NCBI GenBank assembly: GCA_933207985.1
Contig: OW240921.1
Coordinates: forward strand, 20,097,044 to 20,161,043
Length of the DNA: 64,000 bases
Direction: 5' to 3'
Source of the DNA: Pelobates cultripes
Taxonomy: Eukaryota > Chordata > Amphibia > Anura > Pelobatidae
Shown: positions 34,861 to 46,143 of the stretch, piece after piece
Position numbering within the stretch: position 1 is the first letter of the stretch
Layout: every line of letters starts with the position of its first letter
Made by a program: the position numbers and the translations under genes
The notes under the pieces: model-generated
Databases searched by the model: none
Told to the model about the DNA's origin: nothing
The model's input: the letters and a program-made list of their open reading frames with translations, nothing else

Positions 34861-35096
34861 ATAAATCAATTTTATATATGTATTTGTTATTCTGACATCT
34901 GTATTTATCTTTTAGTCCTAACCTGTGATTAGCAATTAGTGAAGTGTTTGCTATAATAATTAATGATCAATAGAAAAGAACAAAATTAAAATAAAATATA
35001 TTTTTTTTTATAATATGCAGGAAGTAATATATTCAATTTCTCTTTTAGTTAATTAGACCTTGGCACTGGAAACAGGTAAGTGTAAAAAGGGTTTTT

Positions 35097-35260
35097 GTCA
35101 CATAGAAACATAGAATGTGACGGCAGATAAGAACCATTCAGCCCATCTAGTCTGCCCAATTTTCTAAATACTTTCATTAGTCCCTGGCCTTATCTTATAG
35201 TTAGGATAGCCTTATGCCTATCCCACGCATGCTTAAACTCCTTTACTGTGTCACTTTATA
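35097..35260 (+). repeat. Dispersed 'acatagaaacatagaatgtgacgg' type repeat
   Basis: Starts 'cacatagaaacatag' and continues to 'ccatctagtctgcccaat', a sequence type widespread in amphibian genomes. Duplicated at 48894-49055. Class not determined. Confidence 0.5.
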
Positions 35261-35859
35261 CTCCAACCGGGAGCGGACGACCTAAGTAAATTGACTGAGG
35301 GACACTATAACACTAGGAATACTATATGCTATAGTGTTGTTTTAACTGACGACGACAACAACAACAAAAAAACCAAAAGGTGACTAAGAATTATATAAAA
35401 ACACCTCAAATAGCGATATATATTTTCCAATAAAGTTTGCTATGCCCAGGGATTCTCCAATCCTGATGTATAGGCAAAAAAACCCCCACAAAAAATGGTA
35501 CAGAAAACTTATAAGATAGCAGAGTTAACTACTGTGATGGTAAATATATAGTGAATCATTGCTTTCCCACACAAGCCAAAATTCATTAAGCGCATTGAAT
35601 ACAACTAATAAAGGCATGACAGGACAATGGATGATCTCTCTCTTTTTCCTTGTTATCTTATTAACAAAACAATAATACTCCTTCGTAAATATGAATTATC
35701 TGGTCCCAACTGCTGTCCCCTGTTGGTTAGGGGTGAACATTTTTGAATCAACAACCAGTTGGCTTGAAGGTCTGGATTACTTTTTTAGGCATTTTTGTTT
35801 GTGACAGGTTTGTGTTAGTGGTCAATTTATATTTATTATTGCCAAAGAGAAATTAAATT
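35261..35859. other. No gene seen
   Basis: Contains a small hairpin (35295-35340, 'actataacacta' against 'gctatagtgtt') typical of a MITE fragment. Nothing else is recognised. Confidence 0.4.
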
Positions 35860-36048
35860 AAGTCTATGAAAATTTTAACAGGTGGGGGAGCCACAGTGGG
35901 AGTACATTACATGGATCACACAGTGGTCTAATTCATTAACTCATAGAGCAGGCAACACTCTTGATCTCAACTTCACCAATCTCTGTACCACCTCTAATCT
36001 CTCCAATGTTCCATTTCCTTTATCTGACCCCATCTGTTGTTCATTGAC
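35860..36048 (+). pseudogene. Rex1/L2-like LINE endonuclease fragment, copy 1
   Basis: HRAGNTLDLNFT and PFPLSDP match the C-terminal part of APE endonucleases of Rex1/L2-type LINEs (usual THxxGNTLDL ... PLSDH). The LINE is interrupted at 36048 by the PLE, with the insertion target TGTTCATTGAC at 36038-36048. The same LINE continues at 53401 beyond copy 2. Confidence 0.7.
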
Positions 36049-37409
36049 CCGCAATGAACACAATGAGTTTGTCCTCAGACTGTTGAGGTTTATATTGACT
36101 CATAATTACTTCCTCTTTAAAGGCAACTACTATCACCAGGTGAAGGGCACAGCGATGGGTACGACTTGTGCACCATCCTATGCCAACCTTCACCTGGGGT
36201 GGTGGGAAAGTAACATTGTCTTCAACCCTAGTCTCGATAAATTTAGCGTACACATAAACCTATGGAAACGCTATATCGATGACATTTTGATAGTGTGGAC
36301 AGGTCCGATTGATCTATTCCATGAATTCGTGGAAGTACTCAATGTGAATGAGATTAACCTTAAATTCACTTTCGATATAGGAGAGAAAAGACTGAATTTT
36401 TTGGACCTAACTCTCGAAATTTCTCATAACAACGATTTCACCACCACGCTTTTCAAAAAACCAACCGCAACCAATAACTTTCTGAACTGGGAGAGTCATC
36501 ACCCCCCTGCTTTAAAAAGTGGGATACCGACAGGCCAATATCTCAGACTAAGGAGGAATTGTTCCTCCCAAGAAGATTTTAAAATAAAAGCACAGACCCT
36601 GAGATCCCTTTTTAAAGCCAAGGGATATCCAAACAAGTGTCTAAAAAGAGCTTATCACAGGGCACTAGCTACCGAAAGGACCAACCTTCTGTCCGAAAAG
36701 TCCCCCCCCCCCCAAAACAAAAATCAGGAAATAATAAGATGTATTGGAACCTTTGATTCGGGTTGGGACGGTATGAAAAAAAACACTAGAGAGATTCTGG
36801 CCACTACTGTACCAAGATACACATCTTAAAGATGTGCTGACACCCCACGTATCGATTACAGCAAGGAGAGGTCAGAACTTAAAAGATATTTTGGTTCCAA
36901 GCCATTTATCTCTCCCAAAACCTACTAACACCTGGCTTAAATCGCCTGCTGCCGGCACCTTTCAGTGCAGCAAGTGTAAGGCCTGTAAATTTATCCGGAA
37001 ACAATCGAAATCATTCTCTAACTCGGATAATACTGAGATACACACAACTAAAACCTTCTTTAACTGCAAAACCGAGGGCCTAATATACCTCATTACTTGC
37101 AGTTGCAATTTGAAATACGTGGGGAAGACTTTCAGACAGTTTAAAACCCGCATCCTTGAACACATAAACTCTGTGAATCCATCTAGACAGATAGATACAT
37201 CTATATCAAGACATTTGAAAATTAAACATGCCGGCTCTGCACAGGGCTTACGCTTTAATGGAGTAGAAAAAATAAAGTTGGGACCAAGGAAGGGAGATCT
37301 GGACAAAAGACTCTTACAGCGAGAGAGCTTCTGGATATTTAAATTAAAAACTTTATCCCCCTTGGGCCTTAACGAAGGATTCTCATACACTCCCTTTATC
37401 CCTGATTAA
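36049..37409 (+). pseudogene. PLE reverse transcriptase and GIY-YIG endonuclease, copy 1 (frameshifted)
   Basis: RT middle motifs KGTAMGTTCAPSYANL (about 36146) and YIDDILIVW (about 36272), then the linker, a Cys-rich segment (CSKCKACK) and a GIY-YIG domain (LIYLITCSC, KYVGKT, RILEHI, RESFWIFKL, GLNEGF). One extra A near 36778 shifts the frame, splitting it at 36829/36834. The N-terminal half is missing by 5' truncation on insertion. PLE RTs prime on the nicked target, and GIY-YIG makes the nick. Confidence 0.85.
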
Positions 37410-39615
37410 ATACCGGTTCTTCCCTAGCAACACTTCATTAATTTACTATTTAATAATTGGAAATTAATCCATCAAAAGAGTAAATACTACTTAGATACAT
37501 TCAATATGGAAATTTACCCCTGGTATGTCTGTGACTGACCCCTAGTGGCTCAAAGAAGGTATACAGCCCTCATTATTATAGCCTGTCTAGTGGGTATCTT
37601 CTGGATACACTTTAATTATACTATATAACTCACTCATTTGAGTAAATTATGTCCAGTAAGATTTACACATGACCGATCACTCTGATCCCATGATGACACA
37701 TGATCCATTAAAAGTTATATAAATTACTTAAAATTTAATATATCGTATGCTACTTTTCCCCCCATCTCCTATTTATAATACTATACACGCTATTTGGATA
37801 TATGGACTAGCACAACGTACCAGCCATCTAAATTGACAAATTGAATTGATACTGCCAATGGGAATGGCTGGACAAATTTCGATTACCGAAATACTAATCT
37901 CCATTTAGTAAGAATAAGAACTGACGAATTTATCTGCATTATAAAAAGCCTCAATATTTGATTATGTATATCAGAGGCATTTATCACCTAGTATTTATGT
38001 AGACACACTGGTATATGAGTATCTGGCAATTTATTTACGAACATCAAGCCATTGATAATACCCGCACATGGGAATTTTGGGTATAAGCTCAGCTACTACT
38101 ATTTTCACATGACTGCTAAGAACAGTATAGCGGGGGTTAATTCCGCCCGTAAATCGAGAATGAGGCTTGATAATGAAATGATCATTACCCTAATAGGAAG
38201 TACAGTTAACCTGACCGCCCATATTTATATAATCCTTATGATATCCTGGGATAGGTATTAGGTCCCCATGGCTGAGCGAGGGTTAAAATCCCTTATTTTC
38301 ACTTTTTAGAGGTTTTTCGCTCAAAGCCTCTCTACCCATTCTCATGATCCCACAGGCGTCCAGATAACCCATGATGAACCGTCTACTTCTCAAACAATGC
38401 CTTGTGATAGCAATACACTGATTTTACATGATATAAATTTCTTGACGAATCATTCGTCTCTGATTATAAAATTTACACAGATATATTCACCTTCGTCCTT
38501 TCCCTATTCTATGAAGCAAGTCACTCCATCCAATGAGTACATACAGGGTTAAATATAAACCACACAATGTAGAGGTGGACTTAACCCTGATTGGAGTTTT
38601 CTTCCTTTTTTTTTTTTTCTTTATTTAAACAGCGAATTAGCATATTCTGACGTCATTTTGGCGCCAACTGACGGTCCACACAGGAACCCTGATTGGTGGA
38701 ATCCTCTCAACAGTTACAATACCAGGGGTATTTAAACAAGGTCTAGGGTCCATAACGAATTCAGCCCCTGACGAAGGTGCATCACAGCACCGAAACGCGC
38801 GTCGGGTTGAAGGAGGTTTTTCTCCTTCACTTTCACTCACTTTTTATTTTCACTTCTAGGGCACTATTTCACGATGTGTAGGTAACCAGCACTCTAAGCA
38901 TGGTTCTACACATTAGCACTATTATTTCCTAATTTTTCACCTTTTCCTCCTGTCACTCCTGATATGCTATCTAGATTGGAATTATCTATTTGATTGAGGA
39001 ATCTGGACTGGCTCTGTATGTATTTGAGGGGGCAACAGATACTCTTTGTACCCCATAGCGATTTAGGAAACCACTAACTTAAGATTTATCATTTATGACA
39101 TATTTTGTGATTAATCTACAAATTTTCATGTAGACTTTTTTCCTTTTATTATATGTTACTTGGTATCCAGCTAAATGCTGTTATCCCTAATTGCTGATTG
39201 CTTAACTACACTCTTATTGTAGCTTTTTTGATACAGCGGGCTTTGCTACAAGTGTTACTTTATATACAGCCACTATTCAAAGTTCCTCTTTGACTGATTG
39301 TCTTTTCCATCTAGATTACAGGAGTTAATTTAAAGGCTCATTCCACAACCGCTTTTACTGTTGACATGGACATACTATGGTTGATTATATTAAAGTCCTG
39401 AGTCTCAAATAGATTCTTTACGTCTAAGAGTCCTTTAGACAGGAGAAGAGCCATTTAGGCTATTTTAATCACTTGAATCTACGTATGAACCCTCTCTATA
39501 TTCCGACATATTGATGGCAATTTTGATTTAATTATCTATTATCTACTAATATTTTGTCCAGCTGACAGTCCTGGTTCTGGTTTCAGTGACCAGTAACAGG
39601 AAAGTCATTTTCTAG
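37410..39615 (+). mobile_element. PLE 3' region / pseudo-LTR, copy 1
   Basis: 2.2 kb after the PLE stop codon with no long frame. Holds the hammerhead ribozyme (38760-38811). In this copy the sequence runs straight on into an ORF start at 39799, as expected where tandem PLE units share a pseudo-LTR. Confidence 0.65.
38760..38811 (+). ncRNA. Hammerhead ribozyme in the PLE, copy 1
   Basis: Stem I is TTCAGCCC (38760-38767) with GGGTTGAA (38804-38811), 8 bp with one G-U. Box 1 is CTGACGA (38768-38774). Stem II is GGTGC/GCACC with loop ATCACA (38776-38791). Box 2 is GAAA (38792-38795). A minimal stem III follows within CGCGCG, and the cleavage triplet is GTC, cutting after 38803. All core residues are present. 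Hammerheads with very short stem III are known from PLEs and may act as dimers. Confidence 0.85.
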
Positions 39616-39909
39616 TACTTCCATTTTGGGGTTATGCCCCTTGACACCACTGGAGTGTCATTTAAAGGTGTGACTGACCACTAGGAGGGTGGTATATTCA
39701 AGTCTGGAATAACCACTACCTTTGGCCTAGTCAATTTCTACTACTTTTTTTGTTAAATTGGTTTCAGTACCATATCACCTTTTAAGTGTTGCCTGGTTAT
39801 GGCCGGTTTTCTATCAGATAAAACGTCAAGGGATGCCTGGTACTCTGACATAGACTCAGTCTTCTCTGAGGGGCACCTGCAAGAGAATATCACTCATACA
39901 AATATAAAC
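39616..39909 (+). mobile_element. Start of the next tandem PLE unit (cut by gap)
   Basis: Continues from the PLE pseudo-LTR into an open frame at 39799 (MAGFLSDKTSRDAWYSD, acidic) that runs into the gap. Reading this as the N-terminus of a following PLE ORF is inference from position, since no diagnostic PLE motif is reached. Confidence 0.5.
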
Positions 39910-40009
39910 NNNNNNNNNNNNNNNNNNNNNNNNNNNNNNNNNNNNNNNNNNNNNNNNNNNNNNNNNNNNNNNNNNNNNNNNNNNNNNNNNNNNNNNNNNN
40001 NNNNNNNNN
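39910..40009. other. Assembly gap (100 N)
   Basis: Exactly 100 N, the usual placeholder for a gap of unknown size. It lies between the two copies of the large duplicated block and inside a PLE. Confidence 1.
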
Positions 40010-40060
40010 ACAAACTAGCAAAAAAATGATCCTACGCTAACGTTTAAAATATGCCTTTTG
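40010..40060. repeat. Unclassified host repeat, piece 1
   Basis: Together with 41502-41702 and 42611-42893 this is one repeat of the family seen at 1-236, split by an L1-derived insertion (40061-41501) and a hAT MITE (41703-42610). Confidence 0.5.
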
Positions 40061-41501
40061 GGGGGCGGGGCCTAACCGCAGAGCTGTGCAGACGCTCATC
40101 TCAGCAGCTCCTACTAAACCGGGCACTTAACGCTAAAATTAACTGCCGCACAGGCACTTAATCGTGACCTCAAAGCTACCACTCGAGAGAGGACACCGAG
40201 GTGCAGAGATCGGTACCTCTCAAGCAACGAACTGAGCACAGCACACAATGAGGCCTACAAGCGTGGCAGGCGCAGGGGAGGCGGCCGATCCCCAGCAGCA
40301 AGGCCACGCCGGAAAGCTGACTGCAAGCCCTCGTTCCCCCCCCCTCTGGACCGGTGGGGGTCATCCCGGTCCACCCCCAAATGACTCCTGGGCGAAGCAA
40401 TGGGCTAATACAGGCTCCATGCAGCCCAAAAGCTACCGTCCCTGAGACCACCAAGATGGCGGAAGCATCTCGCATCGCCGACACGTCTAATACATGGCGG
40501 GAAACTGAGAGGCGACTAAACAGTATATTCACTGCTTTCTGGGAGTCCCTAGAAGCCCACATGAGAGGTTCAGAGCCTGAAGAGATCCCCCAGACTTCGC
40601 CACAGGGTACCCCACAAGATGCCAGACGGGGAAAAAGAGCAACACAGCCCCAACGGCAGAGGCAGCAAAAGGGCGACACTTACCCGAAGTGGCAGGGGCA
40701 GAGGCAACACGCACAACCCAAAAAAGCGGATGCTGGAAGGCGGCGAGTGGTCAAACACCGGCATCTCCCAGGCAAGGCGGGGAAGCGGGGGGAACCGCCG
40801 AAGACAAGCACAAGACCACCCCAAACAAGGCAGGTGAAGCTACACACAGCACCCACAGCAACTCAGAACAGCCCAGGGGATCTCAGCACCCACACGCCAA
40901 GGAGATCGCACCAGCTGCACCACCTACAGCAGGGGGTACCCACCCAGCCCCGTCAAGGCATCGGCTGACCCAAAAGGGACTGAGACTCTAACCCAGATAG
41001 TATAAGCAGACACATAACTCCTTTTGCCCCACTGGAACTCACACAAATGTCTGATGACATATATTACTTATTTCGTTTTCTTACTATGTTCAGTTTTGCT
41101 CCTTAAAAATCCTATCACTCGCAGCCAAAATGGAGGCCTGCATATTAAGCTAAGATGCTAATGTAGCAGGGGGTTTTACTACTTTTCACTCTTAACTTTT
41201 AATTTTTAAATCAGTGTTTTCACCTCCTGCTCCACATAGTTAACCCTCTAGCACTGTACCTATCTAGTTTGTTTACTTTTCATAAAATGCGCAGATTAAG
41301 CTAGCAAGTTCAACTGCAAATTGTAATCTATAGTAGCCTATGTTTTGTTTGAGCATCTATATTCAAAAAATGTGCACTACTTTAAATGCCATAATTCTAA
41401 AATCAATGTGTTATGACCACGCTTACGTATGTCATTGTGGCAGAGTAAGCTGCTTTGTTAACTCTTGCACGCAAAAAATAAAGAATTTAAAAAAAAAAAA
41501 A
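40061..41501 (+). mobile_element. L1-derived short non-autonomous retroelement with poly(A)
   Basis: Flanked by a perfect 15-bp target duplication AAAATATGCCTTTTG (40046-40060 and 41502-41516). Begins G-rich (gggggcggggcct), ends AATAAAGAATTT plus a 17-bp A run. Typical of L1-type retroposition. Internal frames (40354-40968, with MAEASRIADTSNTWRETERR) resemble the N-terminal part of a frog L1 ORF1 but lack ORF1 core domains and all of ORF2, then pass into a 3' UTR. An internally deleted L1 derivative is the best reading. Confidence 0.75.
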
Positions 41502-41702
41502 AAAATATGCCTTTTGAAATACCTTGGGGTGTCTACTTTAAGAAATGGTAGGCCTTTGTGGGTTCTTTTTTTAACAGTCAAACTGCTATAATGCCCCAAA
41601 TTGAAGTATAAGCCCATTAAATTTGTCTCTCAAAATTCTACTGTAAATACTGAAATGGACAGGTCTCTTTATGGCACCGTAGCTTCACAAAATAGTGCCA
41701 AA
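41502..41702. repeat. Unclassified host repeat, piece 2
   Basis: 'gaaataccttggggtgtctac' region is shared in shorter form with 155-185 and 42829-42850. Ends at the target duplication GTGCCAAA (41695-41702). Confidence 0.55.
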
Positions 41703-42610
41703 TAGTGATGTCCCGAACGGTTCGTCGGCGAATAGTTCCCGGTGAACATAGCGTGTTCGCGTTCGCCACGGATGGCGAACATATACGATGTTCGGTCCGC
41801 CCTCTATTCATTTACTAATACTAAGTAAAAATTACTTAGTATTAGTAAATTGTGCCCCTACTCGCAATACTGCGAGTAGGGGCATGTCTATTAAACAGTG
41901 GCTGCTCACTGTTTAAAAAAAAAAAAAAAGGGTCTGAAAAATGAAGATTTGAGAAAAAAGAAGACGTCTAATGTTAGTTTACTTTTATTTTACAGGTTAG
42001 TTATTTTATTCCCCCTTCACTATTTTTTAGGGTGAGGGGGGTAGGTAGGGACTTTTTATTTGGGGGCACTTAGGCCCCCCTCTATCATCACCACGTCCCC
42101 AGGGGTGGGGCCGGAGGGGGGGTCGACAGTAGGTCCTCATTAGTCAATATGGCCCCCACCCACCGCTCAGGGGTGGGGGCCGGGGGGGACAATAGGTCCC
42201 CCCTTATTGTTATTAGGGCCCCCACCCACCGCTCAGGGGAGGGGCCGGGGGGGGGACACAATAGGTGTCCCCCTTATTGTTCATTTTAGGGCCCCCACCC
42301 ACCGCTCAGGGGTGGGGGCCGGGGGGGACAATAGGTCCCCCCCTTATTGTTATTAGGGCCCCCACCCACCGCTCGGGGGGGGGGACACAATAGGTCCCCC
42401 CTCATTATCAATATTGCCTCCACCCGCCGTGCAGGGGTGGGGGCGGGACAATAGGTCCCCCCCTTATTGTTCATTTTAGGGCCCCCGCCCACCGCTCAGG
42501 GGTGGGGGCCCGGGGGGGGGGGGGACAATTGAAGTCTATGGCGGTTTGCCGGGTTCGCGAACATTTGCGGAAGTTCGCGAACCGGAAATTTCATGTTCAC
42601 GACATCACTA
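41703..42610. mobile_element. hAT MITE, TSD GTGCCAAA
   Basis: Ends TAGTGATGTC and GACATCACTA, with a perfect 8-bp target duplication (41695-41702 and 42611-42618). Opposite orientation to the copy at 29030-29985. The centre has five or so 'gcccccacccaccg...ggggtgggggc' units of about 90-110 bp. Non-coding. Confidence 0.88.
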
Positions 42611-42893
42611 GTGCCAAAGACATTCATTGGGGACATCATTTTACTCAGAAGACTTAGCTGAGCATAATTTTGGGGCTTTAAGCTTAGTGGCACATATGAA
42701 ATATACAAAATGCCAAGGAAAAATGTAATCCGTATGTAAAAAAAATACCCAAAATTATTTACCACATACCTTGGCATATATTGGTGAAAAAATGAGGGCA
42801 TGTTAAGGCACAATATGCACCATATGAGATACCCTGGAGTGTCTACTTTTACAAATGGTAGGCCTTTGTGGTTTTCTTTTGAACAGTCTAAAG
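42611..42893. repeat. Unclassified host repeat, piece 3
   Basis: Resumes after the hAT target duplication and ends abruptly at 'aacagtc' (about 42893), where hAT internal sequence begins without a terminal inverted repeat. Confidence 0.5.
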
Positions 42894-43789
42894 AATTTTC
42901 CCAATGTGTAAAATGACACGGAGCACTGTGATTGGATGGCTTGAAATCCATCCAATCACAGTGCTCTGTGTCATTTTACACAGCGTGTGCAATTTCTTTG
43001 GAATTTTCCCACGCTGTGTAAAATGACAAAGAGCACTCTGATTGGCTTAAACCTACCAATCAGATTGTTCTTAGCCTAATTGCAGGGCGTGGCAAGGCTT
43101 TATAAGCCTTCCCTTGCCCTGCGGAGCTCAGTCTGCGCGGAGCCCTCCATGGGTGAAGATGGATTATTTTTTTGCGCTCTGGTTTTTTCTTTTTCGTTGG
43201 GTTTTTTTTTTTGGCGCTCAGGATTTTTTAAATTTTTTTTTTGTTCGACGGTTATGTTGGTTTTTTATTTGGCCTTTTTTGGGGCTGAAAAATGAAGATT
43301 TGAGAAAAAAGAAGACGTCGAATGGTAAGTTTAATTTTATTTTACAGGTTAGTTATTTTATTCCCCCCTCACTATTTTTTAGGGTGAGGGGGGTAGGTAG
43401 GGACTTTTTATTTGGGGGGGTGGGTGACTAGGGGCTTGAGGACCCCTAGTCACCTTGGGGGGGGGAATTTACTTAGGGCCCCCACCCGCAGCCCAGGGAT
43501 GGGAGGCGGGGGGGAGGACAGTAGGTCCCCACCCCCTCATTATCTTTATGGCCCCCACCCACCGCGCAGGGGTGGGGGCCAGGGGGGGCAGTAGGTCCCC
43601 CCCCTCATTATCAATATGGCGGTATTGCGAGTAGGGGCACAATTTACTAATACTAAGTAATTTTTACTTAGTATTAGTATATGAATAGGGGGCGGACCGA
43701 ACATCGCATATGTTCGCCATCCGTGGCAAACGCGAACACGCTATGTTCGCCAGGAACTATCCGCCAGCGAACCGTTCGGGACATCACTA
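42894..43789. mobile_element. hAT MITE lacking its left end; left junction of duplicated block
   Basis: The right end GACATCACTA is intact at 43789 but no TAGTGATGTC left end is present. 42907-42942 and 42950-42985 form a long hairpin ('gtgtaaaatgacac', 'gagcactgtgattgg' and complements). 43060-43284 is similar to 29268-29480 but visibly diverged; from 43285 it is identical. Confidence 0.65.
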
Positions 43790-43864
43790 GCTATAATCAC
43801 TAAGGCTCTGGCGGTTCGGGAGGAAACTACAGAATAAGATTTAAATATACTTGGTTTCCTAACA

Positions 43865-45672
43865 CTTTCCTACTTGAGGTTGACGCCTTCGAGACAGGGG
43901 TCGGGGCTGTTCTTTATCAGAGAGAGAGTCAGGATGCCCCTTTGCATCCTTTTGGTTACTTCTCCTGCCGAGCGTAACTATGACATTGGTAATAGAGAAC
44001 TGTTAGCCATCACACTAGCACTTAAGGAATGGCGACATCTTTTGGAGGGTTCCAAGTATCCCATTCTGATTATTACTGATCACAAGAACCTGGCATATAT
44101 TGGGGATGCCAAACGACTGTCTTCTAGACAAGCTAGGTGGTCATTATTTTTGTCTTGCTTTAACTTCATTATCACCTACAGACCCTGTTCTAAGAACATT
44201 AAAGCTGATGCCTTGTCTGGGCAATTTGACATTGAATCGGATCTAGAACAAGAGACATCCCCTATTATTTCTCCTGAGTATATTATTGCATCCACTGTCC
44301 TTTCTTTATTGTCCCCTTTGCTCCGTGCTATCATGGTGGCTCAGCCCCAGGCGCCTTGCAACAAACCTCAAGATAAATTGTTTATTCCATTGCCTGACAG
44401 GAACGAGGTGCTGAAGGTATTCCATGACAATGTGACCGCTGGGAATCCGGGTATTAGTTAAACTGTATCTGCCTTTTCCAGGTCATTTTGGTGGGAGTCA
44501 CTCAGGAGGGATATTAAAGATTATGTAGAAGCCTGATCTGTCTGTGCTGTTTCGAAGGTTCCTCGTAAACTTCAGTGTGGATTGTTACAGCCATTTTCTA
44601 TACCCAGTATCCCATGGTCTCATTTATCGATGGATTTCATTGTTGAACTGCCTATTTCCAATGGGTATACAACCATCCTCATGGTAGATGACCGTTTTTC
44701 GAAAATGGCACACTTTACTCCACTTAAAAAATTGCCATTGTCTCAGGACCTGGTGCACATATTTATACGCGAAATGGCTACATGGTATTCCTCAAAATAT
44801 TGTGTCTGACAGGGGTTCTGGAGGGCATATTGTGTTCTGGAGGGCATTCAATAAACAATTCAGCATTGAATTGTCATTTTCCTCTGCTTACCATCCCCAA
44901 ACTAATGGTACGGCTGAAAAAGCTAACCAATCACTTGAGCTGTATTTACGTTGCTTCGTGAATAGTACACAGTCTAACTGGGCTGAATTATAGCCCTGGG
45001 CTGAATTTGCAAGGAATAATGCTACCCATGACTCATCTGGACATAGTCTGTTTTTTGTCAATACGGGTCATCATCCTGCTGTTCTCCCTGATGTGTTTTC
45101 AGATATGGCTATCCCTACTCTAGGTGATCACATTACCTCTATACTTGGACTAAGGTTCAGGCCGCTCTTGAAACTACGACTGCTCGCTTTAAGTTTCATG
45201 CGGATAAACGGCGGAGTGCCAATCCAGTTTACCAGGTGTGTGATCGGGTTTGGTTATCCTCACGCAACATCAGGTTGAAGGTTCCCAGCATGAAGTTTGC
45301 TCCGAGGTTTCTTGGTCCTTTTTGTGTGGTTAGGAGAATCAATCTTATTTCTTATTCTCTGGCCCTTCCAGTGTCCTCATGTATACTTAATACTTTTAAT
45401 GTGTCCTTGCTCAAACCGCTTCTTTGCAATCGGTTGTTCCCCCTCCTCCTTTGGTTGTTTCTGGACAGGAGGAGTACGAAGTCTCGTCCATCATTGATTC
45501 CAGGTTTTCTTGTGGTTTCTTACAGTATTTGGTTGGTTGGAGGGAGTATGGGTCTGCTGACTGTTCTTGGGTTTTGGCTTCTGGTCGTAAAATCTGTTCT
45601 TTTGATGCCAAGTTTCCTCTCAAACCTGGTCCTACCCACCCAGTGGGCGGTCTTCAGGTGGGGGGGGGGGTA
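43865..45672 (+). pseudogene. Chromovirus RNase H, integrase, chromodomain, copy 2
   Basis: Same protein blocks and the same stops as 30066-31868 (stops at 44461, 44537 and near 44991), so it was already dead before duplication. Polypurine tract at 45657-45672. Confidence 0.82.
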
Positions 45673-45673
45673 A

Positions 45674-46129
45674 TGTCACGTATTCATCTGCACATAAAAA
45701 TGTGGTTAATGGCATTTACCGTCCTGACACGAAAAGTTGTGCTGAGCAGCATTACCGTCCTGACAGGAAAAGTTGTGCTGAGCAGCAATCATGCAATCGG
45801 ATCCACTTGAGGCGTATTTAAAATTAATTCTCCTTTTGCTCATTGCCCTGTCGTGGTTTCATCCTGATGGTAATCCAAGAGTGCTTTCCTGATCTTGATT
45901 TTCTGGTATTTGACTTTGGCTTAGTTTTGACTTCCCTGAATTCTGTTATCTTTGACTTTTGGCTTTCCCTCATCGTTGTGTCTGAGTCTGTGTTCCTGAC
46001 CTCGGCTAGTATTTTGACTATTCTTGGATATGTGAAGTCCGGCCATTATAAGGTCCAGTTATACGTTGTCCTTAGTTCTAGGTGTGACACAGTTCTGCGT
46101 GCTGGATCAGCTTGTAATCCTGACATTCA
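45674..46129 (+). mobile_element. Chromovirus 3' LTR, copy 2
   Basis: Identical by eye to 31870-32325, starting TGTCACG after the polypurine tract. Right end uncertain. Confidence 0.6.
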
Positions 46130-46143
46130 TTAAGTTCAAAGAA

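Larger units (their letters stand above)
29481..39615 (+). repeat. Large duplicated block, copy 1
   Basis: 10,135 bp nearly identical to 43285-53400 in direct orientation. Upstream of 29481 the two copies are only similar (both are hAT internal sequence); after 39615 they differ completely. Differences seen by eye: one base change before the PLE, about fifteen after 36380, a shorter poly(T) run in copy 2 (copy 1 run near 34028), a 1-nt indel near 36778 and a 9-bp indel near 39447. Confidence 0.9.

Noticed and set aside
36962..37390. 142-codon minus-strand frame opposite the PLE endonuclease (also 50756-51184)
   Set aside because: Antisense shadow of the GIY-YIG coding region, conserved only because the block is duplicated.
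40176..40991. Overlapping frames of 60-204 codons on both strands as a host gene
   Set aside because: They lie within a retroposed element with a poly(A) tail and target duplication; GC-rich composition keeps several frames open.
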